Shown here: positions 57,303 through 64,000 of the stretch, one piece after another | How the letters are laid out: each line of letters starts with the position of its first letter | Numbering within the stretch: position 1 is the first letter of the stretch | From: Cellulomonas sp. 73-92 | GTDB taxonomy: Bacteria > Actinomycetota > Actinomycetes > Actinomycetales > Cellulomonadaceae | Length of the DNA stretch: 64,000 nucleotides | Reading direction: 5' to 3' | Assembly (NCBI RefSeq): GCF_001898175.1 | Contig: NZ_MKTH01000004.1 | Coordinates: 279,682 to 343,681, forward strand | Translations under genes and position numbers: made by a program | The notes under the pieces: generated by a model | The model's input: only the letters and a program-made list of their open reading frames with translations | Database searches by the model: none | What the model was told of the DNA's origin: nothing

Positions 57303-59578
57303 CAGCGGGCGGGCGCGGCGTCCTGGTCGTCGACGACGACGGGGACGACGCCGGTGTCCTGCAGGTCCGCCGACTCGGTCGACCCGTCCGCGGCACTCTC
57401 CGGGACGGCGGCCTCGGCGGGCTGGGCGGCCTCGTCGTGCGTGCCGTCCTCGTGCGTGCCGTCCTCGTGCGTGCCGTCCTCGGGCGCCGCCTCGCCGTGC
57501 TCGGGCGCGGCCTCGCCCTGCTCGGGCGCAGCCTCGCCCTGCTCGTCGGACGCCGCCGGGCCGGGGGTGGCGGCGAGCGCGGCGGACACCGGCGCCGGCC
57601 GCGCCTTCGACTTCGACGACGAGCCGCGGCCGCCCTTGGCCGCCGGCCGTGCCGGGTGCGTCTCCGCGAACTCGGCCTGCACGCGCCCGGCCCGCTCGAG
57701 CGCGCCGCGATCGGGGTCGTTGCCGAGCAGGCTGCGCAGCTCGTCGAGGTAGGTGGTGATGGACTCCCGCTGGCGGTTGAGGTCCTCGACCTGCCGCTGG
57801 GCGCTGGTGCGCTCGCGCTCCGCCTCGGTCATCGCCTCGGAGATCTGCTTCTCGGCGTGCTCGCGCGCCTCGGCGACCACGCGGTCGGCGTTCTTGCGGG
57901 CGTTGGAGATGAGGTCGCGGGCGTGCGCCTCGGCGTCGCCGCGCACCTTCTCCGCCTGGGCGAGGGCCTTGGCGACGCGCTCCTCCGCCTCGGCGGCGTG
58001 CGCCTCGGCGTCCGCGACCAGCCGCTCGGTCTCGGCGCGCACCTGCGCGGTCCGGTCCTCGTCGGCCTTCTCCGCGGCCGCACGCTTCGAGGCGATCGAG
58101 ATCTCGGCCTCGGCCATCTTCTGCTCGGCGTCCTGGACGAGCGTGTCGGCGTGCGCCTTGGCGGCGGCGGCCTGGTCCGCGATCGAGCGGTGGGCCTCGG
58201 TGAGGAGGCGCTCCACCTCGAGCCGCGTCGTCTCGCGCAGCTGGCTGGTCTCCCGCTCGGTGGTGGCGCGCAGCTCGGCGACCTCGCGCTCGGTGGTCTC
58301 GCGCAGCTGGGTCGTCTCCCGCTCGGTGGTGTCGCGCAGCTGCGTGGTCTCGGTGGCCGTGCGCTCGCGCAGCTCGGTGGTCTCGCGCACCGCGGCGGCG
58401 CGCAGCTCGGCGGCGTACTGCTCGGCCTCCGTGCGGACCTTCGTGATCGCCTGGTCGGCCTCCGTCCGGGCGGTCGAGATCTCCTCTGCCGCCAGGGCGC
58501 GCTGCTCACCGGTCTCCCGGTCGGCGGTGGCGCGGATGAAGGCGGAGTACTGGTCGGCCTCCGTGCGGAGCGCGGCCACCTCGGCGGCCACCCGCTGCTG
58601 GAGCGCCGCCGCGTCGCGCTCGGCCGTGGCGCGCACCTGGTCGGCGTACGCGGCGGCCTGCGCACGGAGCGTGGCGACCTCGTCGGTGACGTGCTGGCGC
58701 AGGGTCGCGACCTCGTCGGCCGCCTCCTGCCGCACGCGCGCCGCGTACGCGTCGGCGTCGGAGGTGGTCGCCGCGGCCTCGGCCTCGACGCGCTGCCGCA
58801 GCGTGGTCGTGTCGGCGTCGGCGGCCTGGCGCACGTCCTGCGCGTACCGCTCCGCCTCCTCGCGCTGGGCGGCGGTCTCGGTCTCGGTGCGCTGCCGCAG
58901 CTCGCTGGCAGTGCGCTCGGTGAGCAGGCGGAGCTGCGTCGCCTCGTGCTCCGTGGTGGCGCGCAGCGTGCCGAGCTCGCGCTCGAGCGTGGTGCGCCGC
59001 TCGCTCTCCTCGGTGGCGATCGCGGACTGGATGCGCTGCGCCTCGCGCTCGGCCGAGCCCACCAGCTCCTCGGCGCGGCGCTGGGCGGCGACGAGGTGGC
59101 TCTCCGCCTCGGCGGCGGCCGTCGTGCGGACCTCGTCCGCCTCCCGGCGTGCGGTGGCCAGGAGCTCGGCGACCTCGTTCTCCGCCCGGGCCCGCAGCTG
59201 GCCGGCGGCCAGCTTGGCCCGCGCGAGCGCGTCGGCGGCCTGCGCGTTGGCCTGCGAGATCACCTCGGACGACTGCTCCTCGGCGGAGCGCAGCAGCTGC
59301 TCGATCCGCGAGCCGAGCCCGGTGTACGTCGGCCGCTCGGCCTCGCGCAGCTGGCGGTGCGCCTCGGAGAGCTCGCCCGCCGTCTGCAGGGCCTTGGCGT
59401 CGGCCGCCTCGACCTGGTGGCGGGCGTCGGCGAGCCTGCGCTCGAGCTCGACGATCCGGGCGTCGACCGCGACGCGGTCGTACCCGCGGAAGTTGACCAC
59501 GGGGAAGGCGGGGGTGTCGTCGACCACGGACGGTTCCTCCAGAACGCTGGGCTCGGCCCCGGCACGCAAGGGCAGCAT
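57302..59578 (-). CDS. Long coiled-coil protein, Scy/DivIVA-like
   Basis: This 758-aa protein consists largely of one continuous coiled coil (about 45-610). The opening VVNFRGYDRVAVDARIVELE resembles the DivIVA N-terminal domain, so it may be a polar-growth or cytoskeletal scaffold like Scy or FilP of Streptomyces. The coil contains tandem ETTQLRETTERE units near residues 420-470. The tail is disordered, with repeats GEAAPE and EDGTH. The ATG at 59578 is preceded by GGCGGAG; a TTG at 59599 would add seven residues but overlaps the expected transcript start. A TATCCT -10 lies at 59605-59600. Confidence 0.78.
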   Translation of the reverse strand: MLPLRAGAEPSVLEEPSVVDDTPAFPVVNFRGYDRVAVDARIVELERRLADARHQVEAADAKALQTAGELSEAHRQLREAERPTYTGLGSRIEQLLRSAEEQSSEVISQANAQAADALARAKLAAGQLRARAENEVAELLATARREADEVRTTAAAEAESHLVAAQRRAEELVGSAEREAQRIQSAIATEESERRTTLERELGTLRATTEHEATQLRLLTERTASELRQRTETETAAQREEAERYAQDVRQAADADTTTLRQRVEAEAAATTSDADAYAARVRQEAADEVATLRQHVTDEVATLRAQAAAYADQVRATAERDAAALQQRVAAEVAALRTEADQYSAFIRATADRETGEQRALAAEEISTARTEADQAITKVRTEAEQYAAELRAAAVRETTELRERTATETTQLRDTTERETTQLRETTEREVAELRATTERETSQLRETTRLEVERLLTEAHRSIADQAAAAKAHADTLVQDAEQKMAEAEISIASKRAAAEKADEDRTAQVRAETERLVADAEAHAAEAEERVAKALAQAEKVRGDAEAHARDLISNARKNADRVVAEAREHAEKQISEAMTEAERERTSAQRQVEDLNRQRESITTYLDELRSLLGNDPDRGALERAGRVQAEFAETHPARPAAKGGRGSSSKSKARPAPVSAALAATPGPAASDEQGEAAPEQGEAAPEHGEAAPEDGTHEDGTHEDGTHDEAAQPAEAAVPESAADGSTESADLQDTGVVPVVVDDQDAAPAR

Positions 59579-59599
59579 CTCCGCCGGAGTCCGGCGCAA

Positions 59600-59679
59600 G
59601 GATACGCGGATCGGGTGATGCCGTGGCGCCCGGGTCCGGGCTCAGTGCGGACGGCCCAGTGCCGCCCGCCGCCTATCCT
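59600..59679. promoter_or_regulatory. Divergent promoters between the coiled-coil gene and the membrane-protein gene
   Basis: TATCCT on the minus strand (59605-59600) serves the coiled-coil gene. TATCCT on the plus strand (59674-59679) serves the gene at 59706. The -10 hexamers are identical; no convincing -35 was found. Confidence 0.5.
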
Positions 59680-59705
59680 GGGGTGTCCCTCCCGAGAGGA
59701 AGCGT

Positions 59706-61841
59706 GTGCGGAATCGACTGATCTACGCCGCCCTCGGCATCGTCGGCGTGCTGCTGATCGGCCTGGCGATCGCGTCGGCGACGGTCTGGCGTGCGGACTC
59801 GGTGCTGCACGCATCGGCCACCGCCGACCAGGCGATCGTGGTCACCGACCCCGGGGTGCTCGAGATGGCCGGTGACCCGGTCACCGTCACCGCGACGGTG
59901 CCGACGGGCGACCGCGTCGTCCTGGCGATCGGGCGGGACACCGACGTCGACGGCTGGGTCGGCACCGCCGACCACCAGCGCGTGGCGGGCCTGTCCGGCT
60001 GGCACACGCTCGCGCTCGCGGCGCCGGCGACGCCCACGGCCAGGGCGAGCGGGACGCCGGCGCCGACGGCCACCGCCTCGGCCACCGGGACGCCGACCGA
60101 CCAGCCGTCGACGACGACGAGCGCCGCCGCCGCCCCGGCAGGGACGACCACCGCCGCGCCGGCGGGGACGGCCACCGCCGCGGCGGTCCCCGACGCCACG
60201 GCCTCGGACATGTGGGTCGCGACCGCGCACGGCACGGGCTCGGCCTCGCTCACCTGGCAGGCGCAGCCGGGCCGCTGGAGCCTCCTCGTCGTCGGCTCGA
60301 CCGCCGCCGGTGCGGGCGTGCCCCCGACCCTCGCCCTCGAGTGGCCCCGCTCCGTGACGACGCCGTACCTCGCGCCCGGCGTCGTCGTCGGCGGGCTCCT
60401 GGTGCTCGTCGCCCTGTTCCTGTTCTGGCGCGACCTCCGCCGCCGGCACGGCGCCGCGTGGACGCCGGTGGCGACCGGTGCGATCCCCGTCGTGACGGCC
60501 GGCCAGGGTGCCATGACCCGTCGGCAGCTGCGCGAGATGGCGGAGCTGGCCCGCACGGGTCAGCTGCCCACGATCGCCCCGCCGCCCGGGCCCACCGCGT
60601 CCGTCCCGGTCACGGCACCACCCGCCGCCGGTCCCGCGCCGCGGGTGCCGGGGCCGGTGGGCGCGTCGGTGGCGCACGACGAACCCGCGGCCTCCGGCAC
60701 GGCGATCCCCGCCCCGTCGGGCGCGCCGCTGCCGGCTCTGTCCGGTGCGGCGCTCGCGGGCCCGTCCGGTGCGGCCGCGGCCGTCTCCGGGCTCGGGTCA
60801 GGGCGCGGCGTCACGCCGACGCGCGACGCGTCCTCCGGCGCGGCCGGCACCGGCCCGGGTTCCCGGCCCACGGCGCCGACCACGGGCAACGGCGACACCG
60901 CGCGCCCGTCGGCGAACGTCTCGACTCCTCCAACCACGAGCGGCGGCGACGCCGCGCGCCCGTCGGAGGACGTCGTGACTCCTCCCGCCGCGGCCGGGGC
61001 CCGGAAGGGCCGGTGGCGGCGGGCGGCCGACCCCGATCCGCAGCAAGCGGCCGAGCCCCTCTCGACGCCGGCCTCGTCGTCCTCGTCGTCCGCGTCGTGG
61101 GCTCCGCAGGAGGTCTCGTCGTCGACCGCTCCGGTGCCGGCTGGGGTCTCCCCGGTGAAGCCGCCCGCACCTGGCGGCCGCCGAGCGCGCCGCCAGGCGG
61201 CCGAGGCCGCGGCCGCGACGGCCGGCGCCGAGGCGCCGCGCGGGACGGTCGAGCCGGCCTCGTCGGGGGCGGGTGGGGAGGCGCCGTCCGCACCGGAGCC
61301 CGCCGCCCCTGCGCCCGCCGCACACCACCCCGCCTCGTCGCGCCCCGCCTGGATGCCCGCGCCCCCCGCGGCCCCGGCGCCGGCGGCCGCACCGGTGCCT
61401 GCACCGGTGCCTGCCGTCTCCTGGTCGGCTCCCGCCCCTGCCGACGCTCGGCCCGCTCCCGCTCCCGCCCCTGGCGCGGGGAGCGGTCCGGTGGCGCCCG
61501 CCCCGGCCGCCGAGCGCGCGAGCGCGTCGTCCGCGCCGGCACCGGCGCACGGCCCGGGCGCGCAGCCCGCGTGGCTCAGCCGCGTGGCGGCCCGGTGGGA
61601 GCAGGAGGACGCCGCCGCGGAGGCCGCGGAGGCGTCGGCCGCCCGCGAGCCGGACCGTTCGCAGCCGTCCCCGTCCTCGTCGGCCACCGCCGCGCCGCAG
61701 CCGAGCGAGACCGACGAGCCCTCGGCCGGCCGGACCCTGCCGCACGGTGATCCGCAGCAGCCGGCGGAGGCGTCCCGCGCCGACGCGTGGCGCCGGGCGT
61801 GGGGCCTGCCGCCGCTCGAGACCGAGGAGAACGACCGATGA
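59706..61841 (+). CDS. Large envelope protein with two membrane helices and Pro/Ala-rich tail
   Basis: This 711-aa protein has no named family. An N-terminal helix (about 7-28) is followed by an extracellular beta-type domain (about 30-110), a Thr/Ala/Pro linker, further beta sequence and a second membrane helix near 219-243 (ending FLFWRDLRRRHG). A cytoplasmic tail of about 450 residues is almost pure Ala/Pro/Ser/Gly with acidic patches. GAGAGGAA precedes the GTG. The next gene, a lipoprotein, overlaps by four bases. A surface or wall-associated role is inferred. Confidence 0.7.
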   Translation: MRNRLIYAALGIVGVLLIGLAIASATVWRADSVLHASATADQAIVVTDPGVLEMAGDPVTVTATVPTGDRVVLAIGRDTDVDGWVGTADHQRVAGLSGWHTLALAAPATPTARASGTPAPTATASATGTPTDQPSTTTSAAAAPAGTTTAAPAGTATAAAVPDATASDMWVATAHGTGSASLTWQAQPGRWSLLVVGSTAAGAGVPPTLALEWPRSVTTPYLAPGVVVGGLLVLVALFLFWRDLRRRHGAAWTPVATGAIPVVTAGQGAMTRRQLREMAELARTGQLPTIAPPPGPTASVPVTAPPAAGPAPRVPGPVGASVAHDEPAASGTAIPAPSGAPLPALSGAALAGPSGAAAAVSGLGSGRGVTPTRDASSGAAGTGPGSRPTAPTTGNGDTARPSANVSTPPTTSGGDAARPSEDVVTPPAAAGARKGRWRRAADPDPQQAAEPLSTPASSSSSSASWAPQEVSSSTAPVPAGVSPVKPPAPGGRRARRQAAEAAAATAGAEAPRGTVEPASSGAGGEAPSAPEPAAPAPAAHHPASSRPAWMPAPPAAPAPAAAPVPAPVPAVSWSAPAPADARPAPAPAPGAGSGPVAPAPAAERASASSAPAPAHGPGAQPAWLSRVAARWEQEDAAAEAAEASAAREPDRSQPSPSSSATAAPQPSETDEPSAGRTLPHGDPQQPAEASRADAWRRAWGLPPLETEENDR

Positions 61842-62830
61842 GGCGCGCCGCGCGTGCGTTCGCCGCCCTCGTGGCGGCCGTCGCCACCCTGACGGCGTGC
61901 GCGACGCCGCTGCCGCAACCGGCCCCCGAGCCGCCGGCCGCCGTCGCGCCACCGGCCCTCCTGCCGACGCAGTCCGCGGCCGTGCTGACGGACCTCGGCG
62001 CGGTGCTCGCCGCCGCCGACCAGGCGCGCGACTCCGCGAAGCTGGCCCCGCGGGTGATCGGCCCGGCGCTGGCGATGCGGTCGGCCGAGTACCAGCGGTC
62101 CGAGGCGACGAACGGCGACCGCGCGCCCACGGCCCTGCCGACCAAGGCGCAGCTCGTCGTCGTCCCGCAGACCACGACCTGGCCGCGTGTGCAGCTGGTC
62201 GTCACCGAGCAGCCCGACAACCTGCAGGCCCCGCGCGTGCTGGTGCTCGAGCAGGCGACGCCGCGCGACCGCTACGCCCTGTGGGGCTGGGCGCGGATGT
62301 TCCCGAACGCGTCCACGCCGCACATGGCGGAGGCCGCCAAGGGCAGCCCGGTGCTGCCCGTCGATGACGCCGCTCTCGCGATGGCCCCGAACGCCGTGCT
62401 GGCCGCCTATGCGGACGTGCTGGCGAACGGCGACGCCTCCGCGTCCGCGGCCCAGTTCGCGCCCGACCAGTTCCGCGACCAGGTGACGCAGAACCGCCAG
62501 ACGCTCTCGACGAACGTGAAGGACATCGGCCAGGTCGCCGAGACCTACACGCCCGACGGACCGCCGCTGACGGTGATCGGCGACGCCACGGGCGGGGCCC
62601 TCGTCGTCGGCAGCATGTCGACGGTGTCCACCGTGTCGATCACGCTCGCCGGCGCGAAGCTGACGCTGTCGCCGTTCGAGTCGGCGGCCGCGGGCGCGTC
62701 GGAGGCCGGGAAGTCGCTGGCTCGCACCTACACCGACGTGCTCGTGTTCCACGTGCCGGCGGCCGGGTCCGGCCAGCCGGTGCAGCTCATCGCCGCCGAG
62801 TCCGTGCTGACCGCCGTCGCTGCACAATGA
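61838..62830 (+). CDS. Secreted lipoprotein of unknown function
   Basis: This 330-aa protein has a typical lipoprotein signal: basic MRRAARAF, a hydrophobic core, then the lipobox LTAC with Cys near residue 21. A Pro/Ala-rich spacer follows and then a globular domain (about 45-330) of mixed alpha/beta sequence. The ATG overlaps the stop of the membrane-protein gene (ATGA) with GAGGAG ahead, so both envelope proteins are made together. No homologous family was recognised. Confidence 0.75.
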   Translation: MRRAARAFAALVAAVATLTACATPLPQPAPEPPAAVAPPALLPTQSAAVLTDLGAVLAAADQARDSAKLAPRVIGPALAMRSAEYQRSEATNGDRAPTALPTKAQLVVVPQTTTWPRVQLVVTEQPDNLQAPRVLVLEQATPRDRYALWGWARMFPNASTPHMAEAAKGSPVLPVDDAALAMAPNAVLAAYADVLANGDASASAAQFAPDQFRDQVTQNRQTLSTNVKDIGQVAETYTPDGPPLTVIGDATGGALVVGSMSTVSTVSITLAGAKLTLSPFESAAAGASEAGKSLARTYTDVLVFHVPAAGSGQPVQLIAAESVLTAVAAQ

Positions 62831-62870
62831 CCCTCGGCCCTCGCCCTCGCCTGATCCCTGGGAGCTCGTG

Positions 62871-63824
62871 ATGTCGTCCCCGCAGCCGCCGCAGTCCCGC
62901 CCGCGCCTCGACGTGCGCGGCGCCGTGGACCTGTCCGCCCTCAACCGGCCGGCCACGCCGCCGCCGGGGACCCCGGGCGGCCTGCCGAAGCCGGGCCCCT
63001 ACGTGGTGGACGTCGACGAGGCCTCCTTCGCCGACGTGGTCCGGCGCTCGACGCAGTACCCCGTCGTCGTCGTCCTGTGGGCGACGTGGAGCGAGGTCAG
63101 CACGGGGGTCGTGGCTCAGCTGGCCGCGATGTGCGACGACGACGCGGGCGCGTGGCTGCTGGCGCGGGTCGACGCGGAGGCCAACCCCCAGATCGCCCAG
63201 GCGTTCGGCACGCAGTCCGTCCCGGCGGTGGTGGCCGTGCTGGCGGGCCAGCCGGTGCCGCTCTTCCAGGGCGCGCCCGCGCAGGCGCAGGTCCGCCAGG
63301 TGCTCGACCAGGTGCTGGCGGCGGCCCAGGCGAACGGCCTGACCGCGCGCGTCCCCGCCGGCGCGGTGCCCGACGAGCCCGACGAGCCCGACGAGCCCGC
63401 GGAGCCGCCCCTGCCACCGCTGCACCAGGCGGCCTACGACGCCCTCGTCCAGGGCGACACCGCGACGGCGCGCGAGGCGTACGACCAGGCTCTGCGGGAG
63501 AACCCCCGCGACGCGATGGCTCGGGCGGGGCTCGCACAGGTGGGGCTGCTCGAGCGGACCGCCTCGGCCGACGTCGCCGCGGTGCGTGCCGCCGGCGCGG
63601 CGGCACCGACGGACGTCGACGCCCAGCTGGCGGTCGCGGACGTGGACCTCCTGGACGGTCACGTGGAGGACGCGTTCGGCCGGCTCGTCGAGCTCGTGCG
63701 GACGACGCGCGGCGACGAGCGGGAGCGGGTCCGCCTGCGCCTCGTCGACCTGTTCGAGGTCGTCGGTGGCGAGGACCCGCGCGTGGTGGCGGCGCGCCGT
63801 GCGCTCGCGAACGCCCTGTACTGA
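62871..63824 (+). CDS. YbbN/CnoX-like thioredoxin-TPR protein lacking the redox cysteines
   Basis: This 317-aa protein has a proline-rich N-terminus (about 1-45), a thioredoxin fold (about 46-155) and TPR-like helices (about 175-317). The active-site segment reads LWATWSEVS, so the CxxC pair is replaced by Ser-Glu-Val-Ser and no dithiol chemistry is possible. Redox-inactive YbbN-type proteins act as chaperone-like holdases in other bacteria. PDEPDEPDEPAEP links the two domains. ATG 62871 was preferred to the GTG three bases upstream on ribosome-site spacing (GGGAG). Confidence 0.85.
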   Translation: MSSPQPPQSRPRLDVRGAVDLSALNRPATPPPGTPGGLPKPGPYVVDVDEASFADVVRRSTQYPVVVVLWATWSEVSTGVVAQLAAMCDDDAGAWLLARVDAEANPQIAQAFGTQSVPAVVAVLAGQPVPLFQGAPAQAQVRQVLDQVLAAAQANGLTARVPAGAVPDEPDEPDEPAEPPLPPLHQAAYDALVQGDTATAREAYDQALRENPRDAMARAGLAQVGLLERTASADVAAVRAAGAAAPTDVDAQLAVADVDLLDGHVEDAFGRLVELVRTTRGDERERVRLRLVDLFEVVGGEDPRVVAARRALANALY

Positions 63825-63863
63825 GGAGCCCGTGACGAGCGGCCGACGTCCTGTCCAGCGGAT

Positions 63864-63892
63864 TTGACCCTCTGGGCCGCGTTGGCTAAGTT
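63864..63892 (+). promoter_or_regulatory. rRNA operon promoter
   Basis: TTGACC (63864-63869) and TAAGTT (63887-63892) are separated by an ideal 17 bp, an unusually consensus-like sigma-70 promoter for this genome. No reading frame follows. Confidence 0.8.
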
Positions 63893-64000
63893 AGACCAGT
63901 TGCCTCCGGACAGGCCCGCAAGGGCTTGACGGCGTGCGTCTGTTTCTTGAGAACTCAACAGTGTGTCTTGATGTTGTCGATGCCATGGCCCGTTGATTCG
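63893..64000 (+). ncRNA. 5' leader of an rRNA operon (partial, runs off the window)
   Basis: The segment contains the palindromic TTGAGAACTCAA followed by CAGTGTG (about 63947-63966), typical of actinobacterial sequence just upstream of 16S rRNA. The 16S gene itself should start beyond base 64000. Confidence 0.7.

Noticed and set aside
63926..63960. Second rRNA promoter from TTGACG at 63926
   Set aside because: No acceptable -10 lies 16-18 bp downstream; the segment is the conserved leader palindrome.

Overview
The window is very GC-rich, dense with GTG and ATG starts, and full of 1- or 4-base stop/start overlaps. It carries the actinobacterial core order argS-lysA-hom-thrC-thrB-rho-rpmE-prfA-prmC-sua5-wecA-atpIBEFHAGDC-DUF2550-nucS. 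This points to an Actinomycetota chromosome, probably Micrococcales close to Cellulomonas. That placement is inferred from gene order, composition, a CebR/CelR-like box before a beta-glucosidase and the style of the rRNA leader. No database search was possible.

Region 1 (28-25198) looks like an integrated mobilizable element carrying a defence island. It is flanked by a 13-bp direct repeat (28-40 and 25186-25198), the right copy lying 8 bp from the 3' end of a tRNA-Arg(CCG) gene. At its left end is a tyrosine integrase. At its right end are a MobF-type relaxase/helicase and a small excisionase-like protein. Between them, on the minus strand, is an apparently polycistronic run of about 18.4 kb read from 21807 to 3390. 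In transcription order it encodes a 1721-aa DEAD-box/DUF1998 helicase, an SNF2-like helicase, an Eco57I-type adenine methyltransferase interrupted by a 13-G tract, two tandem versions of that enzyme's C-terminal domain, the toxin DarT with its antitoxin DarG, and an McrB-McrC type IV restriction pair. A separate AbiE-like pair with a palindromic operator follows (3081-1280). The helicase/methylase part resembles class 1 DISARM and Druantia but matches neither. Together with the slippable G tract and the duplicated specificity-like domain, it is the best candidate for an undescribed system.

Region 2 (25.2-35.1 kb) is core chromosome. It holds the tRNA, a FadR-type regulator, a leaderless argS, lysA, the threonine genes hom-thrC-thrB, and rho with a roughly 190-nt leader and a repeat-rich charged N-terminal insertion.

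Region 3 (35.1-50.4 kb) begins with a glycosyltransferase and a HEAT-like gene diverging from an 18-bp promoter. It continues with rpmE, then prfA-prmC-sua5-wecA and the F1Fo-ATP synthase genes. atpB appears to start at CTG, overlapping the stop of a small leader ORF. DUF2550 and the mismatch endonuclease nucS follow.

Region 4 (50.4-64 kb) contains nagA, a GC-rich 34-bp tandem repeat, a GH1 beta-glucosidase behind palindromes and a CebR-like box, an HAD phosphatase, two alpha/beta hydrolases, a long Scy/DivIVA-like coiled-coil protein, a cluster for two envelope proteins and a degenerate thioredoxin-TPR protein. It ends with an rRNA-operon promoter and leader running off the right edge.
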